From Paraspadella gotoi (lineage: Eukaryota; Chaetognatha), in the NCBI GenBank assembly GCA_051294375.1, contig CM119267.1, positions 16,904,606 to 16,968,605 on the forward strand: a stretch of 64,000 bases of DNA, given 5' to 3'. Shown piece after piece: positions 24,334-34,941 of this stretch. How positions within the stretch are numbered: position 1 is the first letter of the stretch; each line of letters starts with the position of its first letter. The notes under the pieces are model-generated. The model saw only the letters and a program-made list of their open reading frames with translations, was not told the origin of the DNA and searched no databases. Both the position numbers and the translations under genes were made by a program.

Positions 24334-24760
24334 TCATGATAATCGTCAATTTCCGGTCTAAAAAGGTTGCACGATAAAGACTTAAGCGTTCCTAAACTGT
24401 AGTGTGATGAGAATTGGGGCGAAGCCAGAGAGGCAGCGACATTGTTGCTCGCTTTTTTTTGTAGCGACGAGAGGAGCTGATTGGTTGTCCAATTACGGCC
24501 AGAGTTCCGATTGGCTGAAAACCAACTTGCGTGGGATTAAAAAAAAAACAACACTTGAGGTCGAAAATCAGAGTAAAGGAATCTTAGATCGTGACCTAAA
24601 AAAGATGAAGTGATGTGAGATTATTTCTTTTTTTCTCTTGCCCTGTTATCTGTAGTAAATGGTTGAGTGTCGGCCTAATGATTGATCGTGGTATTACTAG
24701 CGCGTGGGCGCGCCACCCTTCCGTCCATAGCAATGATAATTTCTTTTAAGTAGTTTTTAT

Positions 24761-24843
24761 CATGAAATTGGTACAACCAATATAAAAATTATCCATTCAT
24801 TTAATAAATAAGCTATCTTGCCCCTGACTTTGGACAGGCTTTG
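24761..24843 (-). repeat. Dispersed repeat family A, copy in minus orientation
   Basis: Reads ATGAAATTGGTACAACCAAT, then AAAAATTATCCATTCATTTA, AGCTATCTTGCCCCTGACTT and TGGACAGGCT. It is the reverse complement of 44818-44893 almost base for base. It directly abuts the long inverted repeat at 24849. Confidence 0.85.
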
Positions 24844-24848
24844 GTGGT

Positions 24849-25103
24849 TGTTGTTGTTGTTGTTGCTATTTTTTATCTATTTTTGTTGGCTCTATCTATT
24901 GTGTTTTGTTGTTGTTGCTGATGCCACAGATTTCGTCAAAGTTGAAAGGGCACGAATCCGTATCCTCCTAATAAGGAGAGAAATGCTCTTGATGCAAAAA
25001 CAGCAAAAACTTTGATGAAATCTGTGGCATCAGCAACAACAACAAAACACAATAGATAGAGCCAACAAAAATAGATAAAAAATAGCAACAACAACAACAA
25101 CCC
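24849..25103. repeat. Near-perfect long inverted repeat (about 95-bp arms, about 64-bp spacer)
   Basis: Left arm 24849-24943 and right arm 25008-25103 are reverse complements with one substitution (TTTCGTC against TTTCATC) and one fewer TTG unit. Each contains TATTTTTTATCTATTTTTGT and GCTGATGCCACAGATTTC. The arms begin with a TTG run. The spacer (24944-25007) holds a small palindrome around CTCCTAATAAGGAG. A transcript through it would fold into a long hairpin. I see no protein gene here. Confidence 0.9.
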
Positions 25104-26478
25104 ATTCGAAAACACTAACGACGTGGACCTCGAGCACATTAAAAGGAAACCACTCATGAGATTAACTCCATCGTCCGGCGACGGTGACATTCGTCATCGA
25201 AATGGTTCCGGGTTTCCACGCATCGTCGACTCGTCACGCCACGGTTTTTCATCGAACGAAACTCCTTACTTTTTTAGACTCTCAGGCCCCCACATCCACG
25301 TTCCCCACATCACCCAATCTATTATCAATTTATAAATATTACCACAGACAACTCTTTCCTAAGATTTCACTCCCAATTTAGAATGCCTGAGCTTTAACTA
25401 CTATAATTACTTTTTAGCCTTTTTTTAACTTATTTAAGAATTAATCGCACACGTTGAAACCAAATTTAACTTTAGTTACAAAATTTGCTTAAAATAATGC
25501 CAGTCGCAACTGTATGGCATAAGTTATGTCATACAGCCATAACATAATGGCTATCCGAACAGAATTAGAACCAAAGACCTTCCGATAAATGGCACTCGAC
25601 AAACAACCAACCTCCATCTCATGTCCGAACGTACGTCTGCCCTGTTCGTACGCCTTTTCGGACCGTGACTGGAGAATAGAGCGAACGTAGCCGAGTTGGG
25701 TGACGTCAATAATTCATCGCCGAAAGGGAATTGTGATGACGAGGAAAGTAGTGAGTGATCGTAAAGTGGGGTGAGGTCGGATTTGGCATCTTATCACTAG
25801 AAACCCTCGATAATGCTTATTTAATTGTTACCGCTGCTTGTCGAGCAAGCTCTCGCAAATAAACAAGCAGCATCAACGTCGGTCGGATCTTTTTTTTTTT
25901 CCAACAACAACGAATAAGCAGGGTGGCGTTTCGCAAGCGGGAGGCCGGAGGGTTGAAGGGGGGGGGAGAGTTGGGGACGCATGAGATTTGTTTGTTCGGC
26001 AGGCAATAGGGCGCATACGTCGCTGCAACTTGCATTGCTTTAATCGATATCGTTCAATATATGAAAATAACTAAATTTCTACGTGCTGACTTTTATAAAG
26101 AAAAACTGAAAGGCTGATTGTTTAATGTCGAATCAGTATCTGAATCACAAAGAACTAGTTTAACATGAGAAACCTCGGTTTGATGTTTTTAATCCTGTAA
26201 TTTTTTTTTACTACTGCTAGTTACTAGTTGCAGTACGTATATGTTTTAAAAGCAACCAAAGTAACTATTTAATTTAAATCTCTTTTTTGAGGGGCGCTAC
26301 ATCGACGGAACCTTGATGACGACGGCAAAACAACCAAACACCAACTTTATTTTGGAAACCATTAGATTTTTAAAGCTGATTTTTTTTTTTAAATTGATCC
26401 ACAACCGGGACCGACGCCCGACGCAAAAAACCTTTACGGCCCGTCGACCGATTTTTCTTTAGTCTATTCGCGTGGATG

Positions 26479-26480
<2 letters not shown>

Positions 26481-26515
<35 letters not shown>
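26481..26515 (+). repeat. (GCC)n trinucleotide run, about 11 units
   Basis: An uninterrupted GCC run flanked by GTCGTC-type sequence. It would read as poly-Gly (GGC) on the minus strand. Such runs are length-unstable in many genomes. Confidence 0.9.
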
Positions 26516-27084
26516 TACAACCGCCGCGGTTGTCGTCGTCGTTACCGTCGACGTAGGTCTCTTGTTTGCTTTTCACATGATGGCACCGAATTTGGGAGAG
26601 TGAAATCCCGCCGAGGAATGGAAGGGGAGGAGAGAGGGGGCGAGTGGGTACTGGGTAGGTCACGTTTGGGGACGTGGAATATTGTGGAATGGTAAGTAGA
26701 TTGTCCTTTTTGTGAAAGGGTGAACGGATTAGTTGCTGAGCTGAGGTGATGATTTGAAGGGGAAGGTACGTAAAAGATATAAAAAGAAAAACCGGTGAGA
26801 AAAACCTTAAACAGATTTCATTTTAGAGAAAAAAATTGGATAGAAATAACTTCGTTTTTATTTAATAAAAAAAAAAGTCATGTTAATTTTCCTGAAAAAA
26901 CAAATTCCATTTCCATAAGCGAGGCACTAAGATTTCGTCCTCACGACGAGACGGCGACGACGACGACAATGAAAGAGTCGATTTTCCACCAAGGATTTTG
27001 GCGGGCACTTGATACAACATCAACTACCTGAAAGACCGAATCACGCGAAACAAACACATCGGGATTTTGTCTACCCATTTCGAA

Positions 27085-27238
27085 CGGTCGAGCGGTCGAG
27101 CGGTCGAGCGGTCGAGCGGTCGAGCGGTCGAGCGGTCGAGCGGTCGAGCGGTCGAGCGGTCGAGCGGTCGAGCGGTCGAGCGGTCGAGCGGTCGAGCGGT
27201 CGAGCGGTCGAGCGGTCGAGCGGTCGAGCGGTCGAGCG
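27085..27238 (+). repeat. Octamer satellite (CGGTCGAG)n, about 19 perfect units
   Basis: About 154 bp of perfect 8-bp units, GC-rich in an AT-rich setting. Each unit carries two CpGs and one TCGA. The 24-bp codon cycle gives open frames on both strands (RSSGRAVE and LDRSTARP repeats); these are by-products of the repeat, not genes. It lies about 0.9 kb upstream of the channel start codon. Confidence 0.95.
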
Positions 27239-27670
27239 AGGGTTGCGAATTTATCATAAGCTCTAACTAGGTTCTACCTAAGAAATATTGTGTAGTGAAT
27301 TCCACCGTATCTAATTAATTATTACAGAAATATCATTCCGTACCATTTCTAAATCAAAACAAAATGATAGTTTTGTCCGGAACAGAAGATAATTTATCCA
27401 TTAAGTATGTACCACCTCCCAAAAGTCTTGCCAACTAGTTAATGCGGGTGCCCTCAAAAAACTTGTAATTAGTTCCCCTATTTTTTTAATGAAAAAAACT
27501 CATAAATTAGCGACAAAAAATTCCGCGTCACGAATCTTTGATGGGCGAATCTCGAAAGTCCAGGATTCGCGTCTGAATGTCAGATCATGAATTTCCACGT
27601 TTGAGTGAAAAAAAATTTTATTCCAGGTTAAGATGAATTGAGAGTTATGAACGTCGAGAAAAATTATTAT

Positions 27671-27728
27671 GCCTATAGGGCCTAGGGCCTATAGTATAGG
27701 CTAGGCCTAGGCTAGGCCTAATGGCTAT
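27671..27728. repeat. Cluster of CCTAGG/AGGCCT palindromes
   Basis: CCTATAGGGCCTAGGGCCTA and then GGCTAGGCCTAGGCTAGGCC: overlapping short palindromes spanning about 58 bp. It may form hairpins. Its relation to any gene is unknown. Confidence 0.7.
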
Positions 27729-28100
27729 ATAATAAAGAATCCGAAACTTCCTCAGCCCGTTGAGCTTTATTAGTATAATTATTCATTATTCATATTGTAT
27801 ATTGCAAAACAATATGATCGACATTTGTATTTTTAAACTTTGTCAATAAAATGACACAAACGTAAAGAACGTCAAAAATTTTACATAAGCGACGACATCT
27901 TGTACGACGACGGCAACGACGACGACGAGCGTTCCCCGTAACCGTCGCGTCGTATCGTATGACGTTAACTAGAAATAGGAAAGGAGAATTTTCTCAAATT
28001 TTCTCCTCTCTCGTCAAATCATTTTATATTTTCATGAAAACGATAACTATTTGAAATTTACGTATTTTCGCTGATCGATGAAAATTAGCAATAAAAGATC

Positions 28101-31100
28101 ATGGCGAGATCCGAATTTTCAACGGCTTGTTTAGATTTCACTCAAAATACCACCTTTCACGGCGTCAAATATATTTTTGAACCTACGCCGTACCGTGTGA
28201 GAAGGTAAGAAGAAATAATTATTTTATAACTTTTCTTTTTTTTTCTTTTCTTTTCTTTTTTTTCATTTCACTCCTATCCTTTCCTTTCCTTTCTTTTCCT
28301 TTCCTTTTCCTTCCTTTCCTTTTCTTTTCCTTCCTTTTCTTTTCTTTTCTTTTCTTTTCTTTTCTTTTCTTTTCTTCTCTTTTCTTTTCTTTTCCTTCCG
28401 TTCCTATCCATCTTTTTACCTTTTTTTTCATATTTTTTTCCTTCCTTTCCTTAAATTTCTTTTTCAAACCTTCACTTTTCTTACCTTAGTGAAGTTTACT
28501 AAGGTTGTAACAAAAACTGAGGAAAATACTAAATTATAACCAAAATTTAAATAGATTTGAAGATGAAAAAAATAAACCCCCCCCCCAAAAAAAATTAGAA
28601 ATGAAAAAGAGGGAAAAAAGATAAAAAAGCGAAAAAGAGAATTTTTTTTCTTCCGCGAAATCAGAATCTTTTGGACGTCGGTCGTCTGTTTGGGAATCGG
28701 ACTCTTCATCTTCCAAGTTCAAAATCGGTTTCGCCATTTTTTGTCGGATCCGATTTCCGTCAACATCGAGGTCAACCACAATCAAACCATGTTCTTTCCG
28801 GCGATCACCATCTGCAACCAAAACTCTTTCAGGTATAACATTTTTTTTTCTTCGAGAAATCGATATTTTAATATCAATTCTCCATCCTTCAGACGATCCG
28901 TGATGAACAAGAACAACTTGACGAGCCTCATCGAACTCTACTACTCCAACATTCCGCCCGAGATGATCATGGAGAATCTGACCGAACACGCCAATCTGAC
29001 AATGAGAGAGTTGATGGATCTGGGATCGCACACCATCGACGATATGCTCGTCGACTGCAAATGGGCAGGCGAGAGAATCTGGGGTGGCCACTGGCCATGT
29101 AGAAACCGTTTAAATCGAAGGTTGACTGGAAAAGTAATTCCAGTACAGAACATAAGGTGTTTAAATCACAAACTTGCAAGTTTAAAAACATTGTCATGAA
29201 ATTTTTTTTTTGGTGGGGGGTCGCAGGATATTATTTTTTTTTTACATGTTAAATCGCGTGGAAGGGCTGTTGAGGTTAAAGTTTAACTTAATCCATTCTT
29301 CATTCGAAAATCAGCCTGCATAGCACTCAACTATGCAATGCAATGCATACTGCATAGTATGCATACTATTGCATAGAGAATCATTCTGTCCACAACAGAC
29401 CCTTGAATTTTAGATATTTTCCTCGTTTCTTCCTCTCCCAGGCACCGATTGTTTCTCTTCCAACTTCACGAGACGCTGGACGGATCACGGCGTCTGCTAC
29501 ACCTTCAACTCCGCCGTCGACCAGTTCGAGAAGATCCTGTACAACGATTCGGAACTTCTCAGCGCCACCGACGCCGGGACTCACCAGGTGTTTTTTCGTT
29601 ACCACTTTTTTTTGAATCCTTATTTTATTATCTTTTTTTTTTTTTAAATGTATTCTGTAACACGTCTACGTATATCACGCCTACAGCGTGACCATTTGAA
29701 ACCCGCTGCTAGAAAAAATTCACCAAACAAAAATGTAAAGAGATTTTAACATTTTGAAAAGTGATACTTAAAGACAAAACATTTTTTAGGTATAATTTTT
29801 TTTGATAATTGATTTTGTTTTGAGTCAGTAATGAGCAAAAAAAGATGAGGAGCAAATTCGAGCTTTTCAATAATAAAGGGAAATTCGTTACTTTTCCTGT
29901 TAAAGTAGAAGTAAACCGAAAGTAATAACATCTATACATAAAAAAATAAGTATGTCTCGTCTTTAAGTATCTCTTTTCAAAATGTTAAAATCTTTTCACA
30001 TTTTCATTTGGTGACTTTTTTCTAGCGGCGGGTTTCAAATGGTCACACTGTATCTACGTAAACGGTGCCATTTTTTACTCCTTCAGGGTTTAGAAATCGT
30101 CCTGAACATACAACAGTACGAGTACATGGCCGGACCTCAAAAGGCGGCCGGCCTCAAAATCCTCATCCACGAACCGGACGACTTTCCGCTCGTCGACGAC
30201 TTCGGCCACGCGGTCATGCCGTCCTCGTATACGCTCATCGGTGTCAAGAGGACAGAGGTGAAAGAAAGAAAGAAAAAGAAAGAAAGAAAGACTGACAGTA
30301 TAGAAAGAACAAGAAAAAAATTCAAAAAATAAAAGTACAGAACGATATACGATAAGAATGCATTCACACCTTCCCTCTGCCCAGATGTTCAACGTCAGCA
30401 CGGACGAAGAGAGCTTGAGCTACTCTCAGATCAAATGCCGCAAAAAATGCTACATGGAATACGTGGTCGCGAAGTGCGGCTGCAAAGAGGTTTACTTCGA
30501 ACCGGATTTCGAGTTCCGGGAGAAGGAATACCCTTACTGCAATTTACTGGATACCATCGACTGTTTGAAGACGGCCAAACGTAAGTCTTGGTTTCAGATA
30601 TCTTTTTTCTCCGAAATCCCCATTTGACAGTTAACATCGTTGCTGATGGCAGTTGATTTCACCCTGGAGAAGCCGTGCGCAACGATCTGCTATCCAGACG
30701 CACACAAGGTCATCTTCGACCCAAACATGTCGTACACGGTGCAGGCGAACATTTCTATCGAACGCTTCCTTCAGTCTGACAAACTCACCGACATTCATCA
30801 ACAGTTTGTCAATTCGTCGCAACAGGCCGACAGGTTTAAACAAAGATTTGTCAAATTTTCAATGTTCAATGATGATGTTGATCATAATGATGACTATGTT
30901 ACATCACAGATCAGATCCGGAAAAAAACAAAATGGATGTGGAACTTTTTGCGGAGCTTGCAAATTCTTCCCACGCATGCATAGTGAAAATCGATCAATCT
31001 TTTCAGTGAGTTTAAAAGTTGTAAGAAACGAACAAAAAGTTTTAAAAAAAAGTAATTTGCGCAATTTTTTAACGATGGCATTCGTTGCAAAAACTTCAGT

Positions 31101-34100
31101 TTGCTGCATAAATTCGGTGCCTTCATCGATAGAATTGAAGAACAAACAAATCACTTATTTTTGGAAGAGAAAGCAGCAATCGAGGTTTTGCTTAAAAGTT
31201 ACGACATCAACTATCACCAGGTAAAATATATTTTCATTAAAAGTATTTTTTTATAATATCTCAAAGCCTGCCCTGTCATAAATTAACTCCGATTACAGGT
31301 CTACGAGCTAAAGAAAACTGAAATTTTCGCGTCGCTTACGAGTCGCTATCAAGAATTTATTCACTGGTTGTCTCTTCTTCAAGATGATATGATAAATGCT
31401 AGTGAGGACCATAAGTATGTTAATTAAGATTATTTGTCATGAAATTCTTACCTATCTTCATATTTTGTTACTATAAAATTGTTAAATGAAATATTTTTTT
31501 TATCGACAGAGAAGTGCTTCACACTATGGTGATGCAAGCGTTAAAACTGAAGGACTACATGGCGAAGATCTCTCTTGAATCTTTCAAGGAGTTCCAAAAG
31601 TCCTTCGAAACGCTCCAACCTCTCTCCAAGGGCTACGGACGTGATTATTGGCCAGAACTACCGGCAGAGCTTTTGCATGATAAATGTATAAATAAAGTAT
31701 AATTTAGTAGTTATAAAAAAATATAAATTGCGGATATAATTTTTCTCCTTCTTTCGCAGCTGATTGGATGGAAGCTACCATGGGAAGTTCCTATTTGGGA
31801 AACATGAGTTGTCTCAAAGATTTTTCGGCGACTTTCGAAGAACTTGTTAAAACCTTTAACTACACAATTCCAGAATTTAAAAGTGTCTTTAACGAACTTA
31901 AAGACGATGTGCTCATGACATCTCTTTTTGACGGGACCCTAACCAAATACAAAAGTAATATTACAAAGGTTTATATCAGTTTATTACCCTGAATTGATTT
32001 CAATTTCTTTTTTCGACCAATCCAAGGAACTTGTAAAAAGCTCAACCACGAACTCCAAAAGTTCGAGGAAGATTGCCTAATGATGCCGATCAGAAACATG
32101 AGAAATGATTTGACCGTATTGGCCGAGGAGAAAAAAGTTTTATCCGGTTTGATACACGACATCAAATTGGTGCTTGAATCACACGTTGCAACTATGAGGT
32201 GTGAATAGTTCAATTTTTTTTTTCATTGGTCATTTATACGAATACAATTATTATTTTCAGTGGCGTGAAATCTGACGAATTTCAAAAAATAAAGGACGTA
32301 ATGATTTTAGCCAAGGGTTTCATAATAAACGAAAAACAAAAACACGAAATTTCCCAATACTTCACCGAAAACGGTTTGGAAGGTCAGTGTCGTCGCCAAT
32401 CAAGAAATTTAAAAATATTACTTCAATGAAAATAATTCGTAAAATGTCATTTACTAAAATCTTCAGGAGCTGTTTCGCAAATCGAAGCCGCATTTAATTC
32501 GATTCAGGACGACTTCAAACATTTAGAAAATGAATTGGAAAACATGAAGGATTCGATGCAGAAAATCTGGAAACTTATTCTCAATAATGAAAGTACCAAA
32601 AAAATTCACAGGTACCGATCAAAGAATCAATCGATTTCACTTTTCGGCCATTTATCTGGGCTGGATACATTTTGGTCATTCGCTCACCCCCCCCCCACAA
32701 AAAAAAAATCAGTTTGAAAAAGACTTCTACTCTGATGACGGATTTGGAACGGAAGGAGAAAGAGTTGACAATTTTGATGTCAGAGGCAAAACGGAACTTC
32801 ACTCGCCACCGAGTTATCGCGGAGAAGTTCAATTTTCCCGCCTTTTACAAAACCCGAGACTCGCTCGCAAAGTTTGATGACGAAACCAAACTGTCCAAAG
32901 GATTCTTCACGTCAGTTTATTTTTTCAGCATATTTTAATTTTTTTTTTTTGGGGGGGGGGAAGGGAAAACTAATTTTGCTACTACATCTCAGACGAGTTC
33001 CCTGTTTTTTTGTTTTTTTTCTACAGTGAAAACTTTTTGACGCTCCTTGTTTTCTATAAAGAAATGAGTTACGAAGTCATCAAAAAGGATCGTGCCTACA
33101 CTTTTTTCGCGTTTCTCTGTAAGTAAAAGATACATACGAAGAATATACATAGTGCTATATAGGTAGACTGGAAAATTATTTCATTCAATGAAGCTATATG
33201 TGATCCGATACACTTTTCATCTTTTGAAAAAACATACGAACAACTCAGGCGATGTAGGCGGAACTCTCGGCCTGTTCATTGGCGGAAGTCTCTTGACATT
33301 TTTCGAAGTCGTAGACTTATGCGCCGTGAATAAATGCGGAAAATCAGAGGAAGGAGAAGATCAGGTATTTACGACATAAACTTGACTAACCGCGATAGTC
33401 TTTTTCCCCCCTTTTGTTTTTCCTGCCCCGATCCTTTCCGTTTTATGGAAAACTCTCCGCGCTACCTCTTTTGTTTTCTATGAAATTGGTACAACCATGT
33501 GATTATCGTTTTCGCCCACTGCGGCGCCGCAGGCGACGTTGGTGGGACCATGGGTCTTTTCATCGGAGGGAGTATCTTGTCCGTTTGCGAGCTGTTTGAC
33601 CTTTTGTGCCTCAACGTGAGCAGCAGTCAGTCGAAAGAGGCGAAAGATGATGCGGAGGTAGTTGTCATTTCGCAGTAAATTAGTTATCAAATCCTGATAG
33701 GCGTTGTTAATAGCATTAATGGTCTAATAAGTCGTCGTTAGATGTGCTTTCGTCGTCCTAACATTAGTCGTGTCGTATTACTAATAAATCCCCCCACGCA
33801 TGTTCGGTTCTGTTACATAAAACAACTGCATGACTACGTCATTTGGTTGTTCCGTTGTTTTTTTGAATTTTTGTTACTAATATTGATAATTATTTAATTT
33901 AGGCTTTACTTTTAGCTAACTTGACCATCTGTTTAAAATGTTGTACGTAATATCGGACGTTATTAAGTTTTTACAGTTGAAAAATTTTATTGATTTGGAT
34001 TTCTCATTTTCAGCGACAAATCGTCAATAACAGCGACTCCTCAACTTACGGATCAACCAAAGGACGAGGCGCCAATTCCTCACCGGAGGGCGCTGCCTCC

Positions 34101-34568
34101 CCTCCTTACGGTGTCCCCACGCCGCCCTATGACGCCGCCTCGCCTCCGCGACGAGCAACGCCTCCACCGTCGCCCCGTCTTGTGGCTCCGTCGCTGCGTT
34201 ACGCCGGCGGCGTCCCCGTAGTAGTAGTCGCCGGAAACGAAGCTTTCGGCGTCGGTGGCGCCCTTAACGACGGGTTCGCAGACACCGACATTGCGTCGCC
34301 TCGATCTTCCAGCGGCGCGCGATTCGCCGACGCGGCGCTGAAGGCGTCGGCGATGACGAGCGGGAGGCCGAAAAAGGCGCCGCTATTTAGGCGGCCTAGT
34401 CTAGCGGGACTCAAGCTCATCAACGGGCTGAGAAACGGCGGGGAAAATCGTGATTACGGCGCCGCCACCAATGGCGGCTTTGCTCGGGTCAACGCCGGCG
34501 CAGAGAGAGAATTTCCTAGTTATTTACCGTATTATCACGATGACGTGAGGGAGAATACTGACGTCTGA
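28101..34568 (+). CDS. DEG/ENaC/ASIC-family cation channel with large helical ectodomain insertion
   Basis: Amiloride-sensitive-type sodium channel subunit with two membrane segments. Exons in phase: 28101-28204, 28665-28832, 28893-29083, 29442-29587, 30087-30257, 30385-30580, 30653-30833, 30910-31005, 31100-31220, 31299-31414, 31510-31685, 31760-31954, 32027-32198, 32261-32382, 32467-32611, 32713-32910, 33027-33118, then 33249-33364 or 33533-33657, then 34014-34568; 1086 or 1089 residues. Seen in order: TTFHGVKYIFEP (N-terminal HG gating motif), TM1 near residues 36-55, FPAITICNQNSF, GVCYTFN, GLEIVLN, a Cys-rich stretch (KCRKKCYMEY, KCGCKEVYF, KPCATICYP), a 447-residue helical insertion (386-833), LLVFYKEMSYEVI, and TM2 with GLFIGGS. 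The 185-residue tail is Pro-rich and ends NTDV, a class I PDZ ligand. ASICs are about 500-560 residues. Confidence 0.92.
28230..28465 (+). repeat. Polypyrimidine (TTTTC/TTTCC)n microsatellite in channel intron 1
   Basis: About 230 bases almost without purines on the sense strand, made of TTTTC and TTTCC units. It begins about 25 bases after the first donor. Similar strand-biased tracts can form triplex DNA. No coding potential. Confidence 0.85.
29684..30050. mobile_element. MITE-like element with about 88-bp inverted ends in channel intron 4
   Basis: The left end, CAGCGTGACCATTTGAAACC, and the right end (inverse of CAGTGTGACCATTTGAAACC) match over about 88 bases with few changes, including TTTTAACATTTTGAAAAG. 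CAGTG-type tips resemble hAT ends, but I find no clear 8-bp target duplication. The interior, about 190 bp, is AT-rich and non-coding. Confidence 0.75.
30910..32910 (+). other. Extra ectodomain segment of the channel (nine exons, 447 residues)
   Basis: Exons 8-16 encode charged, Leu/Lys/Glu-rich sequence with strong helix and coiled-coil character, e.g. EEQTNHLFLEEKAAIEVLLK, ENELENMKDSMQKIWKLIL and LMTDLERKEKELTILMSEAK. It is low in cysteine. It lies between the KPCATICYP...NISIERFLQ region and LTLLVFYKEMSYEVI, where ASIC-type channels have only about 40 residues (thumb and start of the palm return). All nine exons are in phase with the flanking channel exons, so this is part of the protein rather than a misread intron. 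Confidence 0.85.
33249..33364 (+). other. Pore/TM2 exon, version a
   Basis: Encodes GDVGGTLGLFIGGSLLTFFE then VVDLCAVNKCGKSEEGEDQ. It starts in phase 1 and ends in phase 0, as does version b at 33533-33657. It contains the DEG/ENaC selectivity region (GGS here; ASICs have GAS). Confidence 0.9.
33477..33497 (-). repeat. Fragment of dispersed repeat family A between the two pore exons
   Basis: CTATGAAATTGGTACAACCA matches the tip of the repeats at 24761 and 44876-44895. Only the terminal 18-20 bp is present, 36 bases before exon b. Confidence 0.6.
33533..33657 (+). other. Pore/TM2 exon, version b (mutually exclusive with version a)
   Basis: Encodes GDVGGTMGLFIGGSILSVCE then LFDLLCLNVSSSQSKEAKD. 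It has the same border phases as version a. Joining both puts version b out of frame and reaches a TGA inside it. Skipping both reaches a TAA six codons into the last exon. Only one of the two can therefore be used in a full-length protein. The lower half of TM2 and the first cytoplasmic residues differ between versions. Confidence 0.88.
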
Positions 34569-34941
34569 TTAATTGATATGTTCAAGGATAAAAAAAATTC
34601 TTTATTACTAATCAACATTTATCAAAAGCGATAAAAGTGTACAGTGTACAGTGACAATGCGACCATTGCATATTCCTAATGATATGCGTATCCATTTTTC
34701 ATTACCTCTACGATGCTTTTCAATATTATCAATATTCATGCTTTTAAATATTGTTTAATGTTTATACTTTTATCGATACAAATAAGTAGTTTTTTAATAA
34801 TATATTCAACTATTGTGTTTAATACGTAATTTAAATATGACATCTATGAATATTGGGAGACATTTTAATGTTTTCATGATGACATCTATGAACAAAATCA
34901 GCACAACATAGAATTCAAATGAAATTCGCGGCCATCGGCAT

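Larger units (their letters stand above)
25104..28100. other. Intergenic region upstream of the channel gene
   Basis: No gene I can support. A TGACGTCA (CRE-like palindrome) lies near 25699. GC-richer stretches at 25.62-26.03 and 26.40-26.68 kb have short open frames. One minus-strand frame at 26370-26663 has a Gly run encoded by the triplet repeat and ends with KGFLRRASVPVVDQF; it could be a lone exon, but no partner exon was found. Repeats in this interval are listed separately. Confidence 0.4.

Noticed and set aside
27009-27270. RSSGRAVE and LDRSTARP repeat proteins
   Set aside because: Direct translation of the (CGGTCGAG)n octamer array in different frames; no gene context.
33249-33657. 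Three-membrane-segment channel using both TM2 exons
   Set aside because: Exon a ends in phase 0 and exon b needs phase 1, so joining both shifts frame and hits a TGA within exon b.
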